Below are positions 21,850-31,978 of a stretch of 64,000 nt of DNA, piece after piece. The stretch's first letter is position 1; every line of letters starts with the position of its first letter. Position numbers and translations under genes: made by a program. The DNA comes from Deroplatys truncata (lineage: Eukaryota; Arthropoda; Insecta; Mantodea; Mantidae), in contig CM060983.1 in NCBI GenBank assembly GCA_030765065.1, positions 54,186,067 to 54,250,066 of the forward strand, read 5' to 3'. Below the pieces are notes generated by a model. That model worked only from the letters and a program-made list of their open reading frames with translations, searched no databases and had not been told where the DNA came from.

Positions 21850-22264
21850 TCATTGTTCAAGCGTGATTTTGTCGGCAGGTATTGAAGTGAACTATTAACA
21901 AGACGTTGACACTCTTAAGCAAATCACACACAGTCTTGAATAAACTTTCGCCTTTGAGATGCACAATGCACAACTCTCTGTGCAACACGAACACAAAGCA
22001 GTGACTGAAGCAGAGCTGATAATAATAACCTTGAACGCGCCATGTGCCACCAGTTGCGCATCGGAAAAGAATCAGTCTGTGGTTTCACCTTAAAACGATC
22101 GCACTGTAGAAAAAATATCCAAATGTTTATTCGAGGTAACAAGCTCTTGCAATGGAGAGAAAAAAGAAAGGGGAGGGAAGGAGCGTGGAGAAATAATCAT
22201 AAATGTCAAGTATGTTCTAGATGACGCTTTTAAAAGGAGAACCTGCAATATGGGATATTAGGGA
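21850..22264. other. Unassigned DNA around the second CAGTG motif
   Basis: It contains the inverted partner of the 20,506 motif (22,079-22,106). A 72-codon minus-strand frame (21,924-22,142) has no recognised domain. Confidence 0.45.
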
Positions 22265-22630
22265 AAAATGACACAAAATGGTGTATTTTTTTAGGTTCTA
22301 TGTTTTCTTTTTGTGTACATAGGTTTTGTCTATCTCTTAGGGTTTGTTAGTTACACAAAACTATATGATATTCAGACTAATGGAACTTCTAGTCAGCGAA
22401 TAAATGTCTACCTGAAGCTTATTTATCACGTGAATTTATAAAGCGTATGATATTTTTAACAAATTCGTTACAGTAATTTTTTAGAAAATATTTTAAAAAA
22501 TGAAAAAATCGTCCTTGCAAATGGTCGGATTTTTACAATCTTCGTAAAATCTTTGCATTGTTGGAAGATGAAAAGCTTAAGTACCAAGTTTGGTATTTAT
22601 CACATATTTACTAACGATTTAAATTTTAGG
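22265..22630 (+). repeat. Highly diverged DR1-related fragment
   Basis: The block order matches DR1: TTTTGTCTATCTCTTAGGGT, GAATTTATAAAGCGTATGAT, CAAATTCGTTACAG and ACCAAGTTTGGTATTTATCA. Divergence is high, so this is an old copy. Confidence 0.65.
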
Positions 22631-22678
22631 TCACTTTAACTAATCAAGGTTATCGCGACCATAGAAATTAACACACTA

Positions 22679-23220
22679 CACCGAGCGGGATGGCTCAGAC
22701 GGTAACATCTGCAGTCCAAATTTGGGAGGTCGTGGGTTCGATTCTCGCGGCCGACCTTCCTGATCCATGGGTTTTTACGGGGATTTCCCCGGGTCGCTAA
22801 GCGAATGCTGAGAATGTTCATTACATTCCTCGTATTTCCTGTCCATCAATTTTATCCCGTTCTCATTTCACTTCGCCTTTCATCTGCTTAGCCTGTTTCA
22901 GGGTTGAAAGGATGCTCTGGGAAACCCTTCGTTCCCTGGAATGGGGGCAGTCTCAGAGTCCCGGGCCCCCCTGTGGTATATGCATGCCCTTAGAGGGGAG
23001 CGGGGCCAGTTGCACCAGCTGCCATCTGGAGAGTTTCAATCTGTAAAATGTAGGGACCCTGCCCTCTGCTCTGCCGCGCCTCCTTGTCCGACCCGTTCTG
23101 TCAACTCACCCCTCCGTCAGGGGGCGCCCGTCTGGGGTTTCAGGCACAAAAGATCTTGTAGGTCGAGGTGCTAAGTTCCCCTCCGCTCCTAGTACTACCC
23201 CTAACAATATATCTCAGTGA
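22679..23220 (+). mobile_element. tRNA-derived SINE family S1, copy 1
   Basis: The A box (GGATGGCTCAGACGGTAAC) and B box (GGGTTCGATTC, 22,734-22,744) are well formed. The body has GGGGATTTCCCCGGGTCGCT, AATTTCCTGTCC-like and GTAGGGACCCTGCCCTCTGC blocks and ends near CCTAGTACTACCCCTAAC. The copy at 55.6 kb matches throughout. At about 540 bp it is long for a SINE, which suggests a composite body. Confidence 0.88.
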
Positions 23221-23393
23221 CAATAACAATAACGAGTCATGGCAGTGTATTCTTTGTTTCCATTTTATATACTATGTGGTTGTAATACCTTCTTGTTGAG
23301 GGTTTACTCAGTAAAGATTGATGGATTGAAGCTGATTTTCAGTATTTAAGGGAAATGGCTACCAACAGTTCGCTGTTGAAATACAAGAATTTC

Positions 23394-23420
23394 TTTATTA
23401 TTATTATTATTATTATTATA
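23394..23420. repeat. (TTA)n microsatellite
   Basis: About nine tandem TTA units. Confidence 0.95.
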
Positions 23421-23457
23421 AGCATCATTATCACTATAATATTCCTAAGGTGATGGC

Positions 23458-23860
23458 TTGGAGAGAAAGAGAATCAAAAGAAACAGGCCTTTGGAAAGAA
23501 ATAAAATTAAATTGATGATACTGCAATTCAGGAAACGCTTGGTACCTTTTAAAAACAAAAACTCACTGAACATTTGCGGAGAGTTAAAGTTAGAATGGGG
23601 AAACGGAGATAAAGCTGCCACGGAAGGGCAGCTAGAACAGCCGTGGTAAAATTGAAAGGTTTAAGAGAAATAAGAGATTTAGACGTATGTCCAATATGCG
23701 AAAAGAAGGATAATTAATTATTAAGGAGAGTGGTAGCTATTTAGGAAAGGAAAAAAGAAAACGGATAAGAAAATTCATTTCTGGAAAAATACATGGTAGG
23801 TAAACATTCTGTGCACTGATTGGTTCTCGTGATAACCGCAGTGTGAAACCTTACGGGGAC
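23458..23860 (+). mobile_element. LINE ORF2 C-terminal remnant
   Basis: The plus strand reads ERKRIKRNRPLERNKIKLMI and, after a frame change near 23,640, KLKGLREIRDLDVCPICEKK. The CPIC finger start is the same type of C-terminal motif seen in the LINE pieces at 10.4 and 31.7 kb. No reverse transcriptase domain is present. The frame ends soon after the finger. Confidence 0.6.
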
Positions 23861-23984
23861 CAATAAAATAACAGTCAGCAAATAATAATTTGACTAATGT
23901 GTAACCATGTTATCCAACTGCGAAGATTGCTATGGGGTTTCTATCCAAATTGAATAGTTACCTTGACATATGTTCTCAGTGTCA

Positions 23985-24298
23985 TATGAGTTCCAGTCGA
24001 AAAAGATTGTTATTGTGCATTCTGAGATCGTTCAAAATGAACTATGCTATACAAAGTCTCGTCGACTATGAGGTGAGAGATTTATTCGATGTCTGAATGC
24101 TCGAAAGAAATATGAGGAAGGGTATAAGACGTTCAACAATGGAGGAAGAAATGTACTTAACGAAACTCGACCCACTCATCACAAATGATTTGAAGAATCA
24201 AGCGAAAAACAAAATCCTGTAATATTGGAGGAGTTACAGATTTCTTTCGTAAACATTTCTCATTCTTTGCTTGGTGAAATTGTGTCCAAACATCTTGA
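23985..24298 (+). pseudogene. mariner transposase N-terminus, decayed
   Basis: Shifting between plus-strand frames it reads EVRDLFDV, then KKYEEGYKTFNNGGRNVLNE and ILEELQISFVNISHSLLGEI with VSKHL. These follow the order of the mariner helix-turn-helix pair (EVRAVIRFL..., FNEGR.N..DE, and ...LHEIVSEHL). Several frame changes are evident. It stops where a DR1b copy begins. Confidence 0.62.
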
Positions 24299-25040
24299 CA
24301 TTCCACCCAAAATTCGATACCGAGATTATACCGGAAATACGTGTTTTGAGGTCTCCCGAATAAAAAAAAATATAAAAAGATCCGTGTGTGGTAGGTTCAG
24401 CACTTTTCAAAGTTGCAACACAATATTTTCAAGGAAGTCTCCCCACCCCAAACTACCTTTATGTGGAACATTTTTCAATTTTTTTTTATTTTCAAAAATG
24501 GCTATAACGATTTTGATTAAAATACCATATATTAGAGATATTTAGAGACAAAATGCATCTATTAAATTTTCGGGGAATGGGCTTTAAGTCCTCTTCCTTC
24601 GAAGGAATTTTGTATAATCTTGTATAACTGGTAAATGTTAAGCGATAGACGAAAACGTACTACACAACAAATTTAGTTCTCTAAAACATGCAATTTGTTA
24701 CAAATAACATTTTTGTGGCATCAGCCATTTCCGAGATATCCGTTATTAATGGTTCGAATTGGTCAATACTTAGCTATTCTTATAAAGTGCTTTGGACTTT
24801 CAGTTGTTTCTGTTGATGTCTTGGAAAGATTATGGCATTTTAAGGCCGGCATATAGCGTTATAGGGTCCAGTTCTAAAAGATTTGAGTATCGCTGTTCCC
24901 TTTTTATCTATAACGAATTGTGAAAGGTTTAATTCGATTAAAATGAAATAGATATGAAAATAAGCTTTCTAAGAATAAATTGTATACCCGCTAATAAGGG
25001 AAGAGGATACGGAAACTCGTGTGAATGTAACACATTATAA
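24299..25040 (-). repeat. DR1b copy, outer 3' end missing
   Basis: It begins inside the family at ATTCCACCCAAAATTCGATA and runs to CGTGTGAATGTAACACATTA. The middle has CAGCCATTTCCGAGATATCC and GCATATAGCG. Confidence 0.88.
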
Positions 25041-25955
25041 AGTATTTATTAAGGCCAAACGGTCGTTACTTCCTGGATTACCCTTGTATATGCAAGTTGA
25101 AGAAAATAATAATTGCCACTATCTGTAATTATCGCCCAGGTGCCATAGGAAGCTCGCGAGCCCCATGTAGCGAATCCCTGTTCCAGGCACGGGAAATCCT
25201 TCATATGTTGCAATGTTTGAAGACAGGTACATGCTCAAAGGTAGCTGACACTTGTGCAAGATTGCTGACCTGCTAACCTGCAGGAGTAGCAACAACACGC
25301 CAAGTTTGCTTAATTGCTGCCTGGGGGCTTGTTTGTGGTTTCGGAGTGCAAAGTTTGCTATGTGCACCCCCCAAAACGTCGATACAACTTGCTGAAGAAA
25401 GAACACCAACCGCGCTTCAGTTTACGATATTTCTGTGTCCTGTGTTCACCTCTTCCCCCAACTTTCGTGCTGCCGGAGTTTTACAAGTTTCTGCAGACCT
25501 AATTGAAGAGGTAGTTAAAATAACTGCGCATAAGGCTACATGACCTAATTATGGATCCCATTAAAAAAAGAACCCCTATACCTTGCCTTCAAAGTTTGTT
25601 GTACGTATTTCAACCGGTAGAAACCCCAGTTCCGCTGATGTTATTGCTTCCACTGTTAAGGCGTAAATAATGTGCTATCTTATTCAATGGAAATCAAATC
25701 ATACGATTTTCTGCTTAATCATCCACATAGAATATCATTTCGATATTATTTATTCATTTCTCAAGCTACATGCAGCCAAAGTTAGATGAGCTACAAGATC
25801 TGCACTACCAAACTTAAGTGGATTTAGCTTCTTCAGCTAATATATTTTAAATTATAGTACAGGTTGTCTACTGTTACTGGAAGTTACTTGAATTTTATTT
25901 TTATTAATTTGTTTTACATAATTATACTGGAATTATTGATTACATACTGGAAAAC
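25041..25955. other. No feature recognised
   Basis: A 0.9 kb stretch free of this window's repeat families. A 96-codon minus-strand frame (25,119-25,409) and overlapping plus frames show no domain. Confidence 0.5.
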
Positions 25956-26905
25956 TCTGATGTGTTACATTCACATGACTTTCTCTGCCCTTTTCTGTCT
26001 ACTACATTTTATCGAAATAAACCTTTGCAGAAATAGCTACATTACACATTTCGTTATAGATACAAAGAGAGCAGCGACAGGTCAAATGTTTAAGAACTGC
26101 ACGCTATATGATAACCTTAAAATTCCACACTGTTTCCATGACAGCGCGAGAAACAGCTGAATGTTGACAGGATTTAACGATTCGAACCTTTAATAACGGA
26201 TATCTCAGAAACGGCTTACGCCACAAAAAAAACTTATTTGAAATAAATTGTGTGTGTTAAAGAAATCTACATTTTTTGTATAGTGTGGCGTATTAATAAT
26301 TTAGGGGGTTTCATTGTCATTATCAGACATATTGTTATTCTGCATTGTCATTACCAGACGTATTGTTGTTTTCGTCTCTCAGTCAGTTTTTCTAGTCACG
26401 AGTAGTGGGGATACCGTCTGTCTTACTTAGGATTTCGAGAGAAGCGGATCGCGCGTGCCAGCCGGCCTATCATGTTTAATATGTAGGAACCCCTTGGTAT
26501 ATAAATCTAGGAATGTGTAAGTAAATTTGTGTTCTAGATTTTGTACAGTGAAAAACTCACGCCTTCCTCTTAACCTTCGCACCACGTTTCGGTCCTCCGC
26601 GGCCAAGAGAGTACACGAACCCTCAATGTACGTGCTGGGTACTAAAAATTAATTTAATTTTTCATGTGAACCTTTAGGCCTCTACGTAGTACGTGACAAT
26701 AGTATATTTACATCTATCGCTTAAGGCTTATCAGTTATGCAAGATTATGCAATATTTGTTTAAAATGAAGTGTATTTCACAGGTTTTTGCCTGAAAATTC
26801 AAGATGTATGTTTTTGTAATGTAGATATCTTTAACATATGGTATTTTAATCGAAATGGTTATGTCCATTTTTTAGAAAATCAAAAACTTTTGCGGAAAGT
26901 AATTA
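25956..26905 (+). repeat. DR1b copy split by a solo LTR
   Basis: The left part (25,956-26,283) starts CTGATGTGTTACATTCACAT and stops in TACATTTTTTGTATAG. The right part (26,699-26,905) resumes ATAGTATATTTACATCTATC and continues through the family's GTTATGCAAGATTATGCAAT block. Confidence 0.9.
26284..26698. mobile_element. Solo LTR, 415 bp, with 4-bp target duplication
   Basis: The unit starts TGTGGCGTATTAATAATTTA, ends CTACGTAGTACGTGACA and is flanked on both sides by ATAG (26,280-26,283 and 26,699-26,702). It contains a TATA-like GGTATATAAATC near 26,497. TG...CA ends with a 4-bp duplication fit a Ty3/gypsy-type LTR. No internal region remains. It is not related to LTR-P or LTR-Q. Confidence 0.85.
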
Positions 26906-27815
26906 AGATAAGATTTATTATGTAACTGAGACCTAACCTAATCATATATGGTATTCGTGAAGAGGGTCATACAAAAAATAAATTTTAAAACTTAGGATTT
27001 TTCTCTTTAGACTGGCCCATTATAAACAAAAAATTACCACAAAGATAGTTTAGATTTTTATAGTATGTAAGAATTTGTCAAAAATTTTAAAAATGAGTAA
27101 AATTTATGCAGTTAAGAAAGAGGTTTTAGGGCTTTAGATTGCACGAGGAGCTGCACACTAATACAGTGCACTTTGTGTCATTTATGTTTCGTTTTCCATC
27201 ACTACTTCAAGATTTGAACCACGATGGACGTGCCGGGAACACAAAGGACTTTAAAGCACCCTTATAAATATCAATTCGGTGAAGACAGGTCGGACGAACG
27301 GAAGGCCGTCCCAACTGGAGTCTGAACGTGTGCTGAACCATAAGAAGATGGTTTGACCCTTTGTGAACCTCAGCACTTCTTTGTATTAAATGGTGCACGA
27401 TTTTATGTGCCTATCTTACACAATAGAGCCAGAGAGGGGAGAAGTAAATAAATCATCGACATTGCTGCCAAAATTCTTTTAGCTGGCCTTAAAAATGTAC
27501 CATCTCCTCCCCAAATAAAAACTGTAACTCATATTACCAGGCGATCCTATTAATATTATGATTTATATGAAATTGCTAAACAATTTTCGAGTAAAATTCA
27601 ATTTTTTATTTATACCAAGCTAATACTGTGAATATGACATCCCAGGCTCTTAGCAAGTCATATTCAATACATACTAATATAACTTATATATACAATACCT
27701 TAAAAATTATAATATTATATATACTAAAATTGTAGCGGTAAGTTACTGTTGATGATGTTATCTGGCACCTAACTTGATTGTTTATCTTACAAAGTTATTA
27801 ATTATTATTGTTGAT
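26906..27815. other. No feature recognised
   Basis: Intergenic. A small GC-richer block at 27,205-27,400 includes a B-box-like GGTTCAAATC on the minus strand, but no A box or second copy supports a SINE. Confidence 0.45.
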
Positions 27816-27819
27816 ACTT

Positions 27820-28905
27820 ACTAGATAGATAGATGACATAACTTTATTTGTACATTTTTATACACAATTCCTTTTACAATATTCCTCTTATAAACTAACT
27901 TAACCTATGTACAAATTTCCTTGCCAGCTTTACTGCTCATTTTGCCTGGCACCCTGGCCTTTTGGCTTATCTGAGCATCCCTTGCTACCCTTAATCCCTA
28001 TTGCCCATCCTCTCCTTCCTCCATTTGCCTTTCTACCTTTCTTATCTCTCTTACTTTTCTAATCCATTTCTCTTTTACTTTCTTTAAGAATTCCCCCATA
28101 TTCTTATTTTTCTTTTCTTCTTTTCTTGTTAACATTTGAATTGCTACTATTTTTCCATCCATTTTTTCCCATTTTTCCTCCCATACTTCTTGTCTTCATT
28201 CTGCTAATTCTTTGTATTCTGTCATATAATCCTCTGTGCTTTCATGCCTCCGCATAACTCACAAATTCCGTTTTTTTTCTACCTCTTAGCCCTCTCAGAT
28301 ACATTGATTCTGTTCTCATCCATGCAAACGCTTCTTTTTCTGCTCTATTACAATAATCTACATAACCTTTCTTCCCCATTTCCTTTTTACTAATCTATAG
28401 ATCCTAGTGACTTTTTATTCTCTAAGCTTCCCCATATCTCTTGTCTTTCTATGTTCTCCAGTCTATTTCTTACTGTTATCCAGAAGCCATTGCTATTTCT
28501 TTCTCCTGTTCTCCAAATATCTCCCATTCCTATCTTCTCCATAATATTTGCTACCCCTGTCCACCAGCTATTTGTATTTTGCATAGTCTTTTGTTGTTCC
28601 ATGCATATCTTTAAAATTCCCTCTCCATCATTTCTCAGGCATCTAAACCAAAATTTCAATATCCTTTCTAGTATCACTCCCTCTCTTCTTGTTCTTCCTA
28701 ATTCCACTTCCCCTAGTGCTGATCTTGGTAATCCCAATAGCTCTTTACAGGACGTTCTGTAGTTCTGGTCTATTTTTCTGCTTAATTCAAATCCCCCCAA
28801 ATTTCTACTGCATATAGCATTCTTGCTTCTACCAATAATTCATACATTCTTTCTATCCACCTAGTTGGCATTTCTAATTTGTACTATTTTCGGGTTCTGT
28901 TCTTA
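27820..28905 (-). mobile_element. 5'-truncated LINE (reverse transcriptase C-terminal region and 3' UTR)
   Basis: The minus strand begins TRWIERMYELLVEARMLYAV then EIWGGFE (about 28,865-28,785), the segment just downstream of the reverse transcriptase palm in LINE ORF2 proteins. It continues in the same frame to 28,390: CKELLGLPRSALGEVELGRT, ILKFWFRCLRNDGEGILKIC. A finger-like ICELCGG block follows near 28,270 in another frame. The 3' UTR ends AAATAAAGTTATGTCATC with a (TCTA) tail near 27,822. The LINE copies itself by target-primed reverse transcription; this copy has lost everything upstream. The antisense frame at 28,451-28,762 is a shadow. Confidence 0.82.
28390..28800 (-). pseudogene. 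LINE ORF2 C-terminal frame, 136 codons open
   Basis: This uninterrupted frame encodes a Trp- and Arg-rich helical segment (IWGSLENKK, GDIWRTGERN, ILKFWFRCLRN) downstream of the reverse transcriptase domain. The catalytic F.DD motif would lie upstream and is absent. It is the longest single open stretch in the window with recognisable family character apart from the transposase pieces. Confidence 0.78.
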
Positions 28906-29050
28906 CCATGTGTAACTTGGCAGGGGTGGACACAGGTAAGGAAGATATATCTGCGTAACATAATTTACAGCACAAACATTTCTAAATAATGCTCTATCTT
29001 TAATGCACACTAGAGCAATGGCTAAACACTTTGCACTGTTTTAATATACA

Positions 29051-29515
29051 CAGGGTTATTCAAAAAGAAGGAACAGATTTTAAATATTTATTTCTAATGA
29101 ACGACTATAGATAGCAACACATACGACACATCATTGAATAGAGGAAAATTCAAAATTTTAACTCCCTACCTATTAGTTCCATTCAGTGCCTACAGCGGCG
29201 CTGGGTTTGTTTACGAGAAAATGGCAACGCCGCAGGAAAAGTCGTTTTGTGTGCTGTAGTATACATCGAGTGAATCCATTGTTTCATTGCAGCGTGCATT
29301 TCGTTGTAAGCTCAACAAAGAGCCACCTTTTCATAAAAAATTTACAATTGATGCAATAAATTCGTAGAAGATGGATGCGTATGGAAACGGAAAAGCTCTG
29401 GTCGTCCTCGCATAACATTGCTCATTTTGAACTTTCCTCTATTCAGTGATGTATCATATGTATTGTCCTTTATTAGAAATAAATATTTAAAGTCTGTTCC
29501 TTCTTTTTGAATAAT
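29051..29515 (+). mobile_element. Internally deleted DNA transposon keeping the transposase N-terminus
   Basis: The ends are inverse over about 45 bp: TTATTCAAAAAGAAGGAACA then GATTTTAAATATTTATTTCT, with the inverse at 29,470-29,514. A plus-strand start at 29,221 reads MATPQEKSFCVL, stop, YTSSESIVSLQRAFRCKLNK, then KFVEDGCVWKRKSSGRPR in a shifted frame. This is the helix-turn-helix start of an IS630/Tc1-mariner-type transposase. The catalytic part is absent; the right end is joined shortly after GRPR. Confidence 0.87.
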
Positions 29516-29518
29516 AAT

Positions 29519-29820
29519 ATATACCGGGTGAGTCTTCTCAGCCTGCGGATTGAGAAGTTATGCAGTCCCGGCGTTGTACAGGTATGCTGTAAACACTGTC
29601 CACTGTATCGCGTCGTATCAATTTCGGCCGAAATGACTGATTTGCACTGTATGTCCCCGCACTGCCATAGAACATGAATGATGTGAAGCAACGCATCTCT
29701 GCTATAGTGGACCTGATAGCCAAGGAGATGTTGGCTCGCGTCCGGGAAGAAATGGAGTGCCCGGTTCGATATCTGCCGTGTCACTCGTGGGACTCACATT
29801 CAACACTTGTAATGTCCATG
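29519..29820 (+). mobile_element. DNA transposon remnant: terminal repeat joined to the transposase C-terminus
   Basis: It starts TATACCGGGTGAGTCTTCTC directly beside the preceding transposon. From 29,670 the plus strand reads MNDVKQRISAIVDLIAKEML then ARVREEMECRFDICRVTRGT and HIQHL (reading through one base difference in frame near 29,760), the standard C-terminus of a transposase class common in insects. The N-terminus and catalytic core are missing. The 3' inverted repeat is not obvious. Confidence 0.72.
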
Positions 29821-30240
29821 TAAGCTTAAGATGTTATATCATTTCATATCATTTCAAAATATAATATATGTCCTTTATCTTTGCACCATCATTTTTAATT
29901 ATATAATGTATAACTTATTCGTTGAAGCTATGATGTTTTACAAGTGTAGATGCCATCATTACTAACTGTAATTTATAAGGTCTCACTTTATGAGTTACAT
30001 ATTTCACACACGTACATAAAAATACTATCTGCGTACTCTTAATGTTAAGATATTTACAAATATAATATAATCCCTTGTCATTTCTACATTCTTTACGGTT
30101 ATAATCACTCCCATATCACCAAAAGATGCAACTATGATCCGTGCAGACTGATAAGCACACAAGAACTAACTTTAGCTAGTTAGGGGTTACGCGACTCCGT
30201 ACTTATTTTCAAACATTTTAAAAATCTGTACATTTAAACC
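29821..30240. other. No feature recognised
   Basis: AT-rich intergenic DNA. Confidence 0.5.
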
Positions 30241-30247
30241 TTATTGG

Positions 30248-30517
30248 CTAAATTGTCTCTACTGGAAACCTTTTATATTTAACTCTCAAGATATTTGCTT
30301 CTACCAAACATGCGGCTAACTTTCTAATTTTTGTATCTGCCATGACTTCTGCTACTTCGCCAGCTGGCAGTGAAAAATTTCCTTCTTTCCCCTGGCTTAA
30401 CATGCAATACACCAAGGACAAGTCCTTTGTATGAATCGAATACCTACACCCTGGTTTCTTGCACCCTCGCTCTGAAAATATATCCTCGTGCACTTTTTTA
30501 GCTTCCAACAGTCTCAA
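30248..30517 (-). CDS. Unrecognised 89-codon open frame, possibly a decayed element or exon
   Basis: The frame starts MRLLEAKKVHEDIFSERGCK and contains CKKPGCRYSIHTKDLSLVYC and GEVAEVMADTKIRKLAACLV. Composition is balanced (charged, Cys, Gly, Leu) rather than the biased output of AT-rich noise, and it does not overlap any repeat seen elsewhere in the window. I recognise no family. No splice structure, promoter or paralogue is visible. It may be part of an old retroelement, a processed fragment, or chance. Confidence 0.25.
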   Translation of the reverse strand: MRLLEAKKVHEDIFSERGCKKPGCRYSIHTKDLSLVYCMLSQGKEGNFSLPAGEVAEVMADTKIRKLAACLVEANILRVKYKRFPVETI

Positions 30518-30670
30518 CGAAACTTATAAGATCCTTACAAGTTAGCAGATACGTTAAAATTACGAGAAAACCATTATAATTATTAATATAATCATACATG
30601 GTTCAATGTCATATTATTACATATTCTTAGGTGTTATTAATTATCGTTATTGTTAATATTTATAATATTT

Positions 30671-31697
30671 TGAGAAAGTTTTTATATAGCTCCACGTATG
30701 GACGCCAATTTGAGAAAGTAGATATTGTCTTTACGTTGTTTGCACCACGCTTTGGGCGTCAATTTGAAGTAATTTGTATTGAAGGAGTTGTATTATATTT
30801 CAACTGTTGGGGAGCCGAACTTGTAATAGTTGCAAACGCACGTATAGTAAACAGTTTCCGGTAGCCTTCGCCCCAAATGTACTTTCAGGTGGCCTTTGCC
30901 TCAAGTTTAAAAAAATATTAACTTTGTAATTAAACTGTTTCTTTAAATATTTAATATTTATATTTGCCTCGGCTGCGTCAGTATTTATTTTAGAGACATG
31001 GATATATTGGCAGGGTTGTGATGCGACAAGAATGTAGGCTTACACAGATTATAATTTTACTTCACTCTTATTATTAATGCTTGATACTATTTAAAAACAC
31101 TTCACTGATATAGAGAGCTGTGAGATTCTTTTTATTAATTAATTATACTTTTTAACACGTAAAATTATTTTTCGTCCCACATGAATACATATTATATTTC
31201 TTGAGGACCCTTTTTGCGTCTGGTTAGTAACGCTGTCTGCAGGCAGCTGAACTCTAAATTTGTAAAATGTTCTCCTTTTCAGTTTCTGATTGGCTAATCC
31301 TACTCCAATAGAATACCTTCATTTAACTAAAGCTTTTTCTAGTTGTGGATTGGCTATTTTATAAACTGACACTAAAATTACATTATTGTTACTCCAAGGA
31401 TCACAAGTAGTACTGTTAAACTTTCTTACTCATTATTGACTCAAGGTTACCTCATTATTACCTCATTGTTAGCAACTTTTAACTTATTATTTTCACAGCT
31501 CCTACATTATTAAATTATGTAATAAATTCACATAACATTATTACACATGGATACAATAACATAAACATATACAATGACTGTAATATACACTTTTTATATA
31601 TTGTTACATATACATATTGCTTTAAGGCGGGCTGTTATTGAATTTACATATTATATAATTAGACTGAAATTATGTAAGTGTTAAAAATACTGCCTCA
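30671..31697 (-). mobile_element. LTR-P copy 1 (solo LTR), 4-bp target duplication ATTT
   Basis: The unit is 1,027 bp, flanked by ATTT at 30,667-30,670 and 31,698-31,701, with TG...CA ends. Orientation is set by the primer-binding-type motifs, which read on the minus strand, where the LTR starts TGAGGCAGTATTTTTAACAC. Its far end holds three such motif units (about 30,688-30,830). It contains CCAAT/ATTGG blocks and repeated ATTGGCTA motifs in the middle. It is an old LTR fossil of gypsy-like type with no internal region. Confidence 0.88.
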
Positions 31698-31705
31698 ATT
31701 TATCA

Positions 31706-31978
31706 GTGACCAAAAATACTGCTACATAATCTACTTAGTAGTTATGTTTATGCTATCTCTCTTTTAACAAACTAACTACACTTTTTATTCTGCCTAATAA
31801 CTGTTGTATTTTTTTATATTTTCTAAACATTTCAATCAAATCTATTTTTTTATTTAATTTAAACAATTTCTGATTTATTAGCTCGTTCCTCCACTGATCA
31901 GACCCTCTACAGTCAAATAATATATGTTCAATATCTTCATTCCTTCTGCAAATAGGGCACTGGTTTTATGTGACACCC
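31706..31978 (-). mobile_element. LINE ORF2 C-terminal remnant
   Basis: The minus strand reads NQCPICRRNEDIEHILFDCR then GSDQWRNELINQKLFKLNKK and IDLIEMFRKYKKIQQLLGRI, ending SVVSLLKE. The C-P-I-C...H...C pattern is the C-terminal finger of several LINE ORF2 proteins. The upstream reverse transcriptase is missing. LTR-P copy 1 sits on its 3' side. Confidence 0.78.

Noticed and set aside
28451-28762. 103-codon plus-strand open frame
   Set aside because: It is the antisense shadow of the LINE frame on the minus strand; the minus strand has the family motifs.
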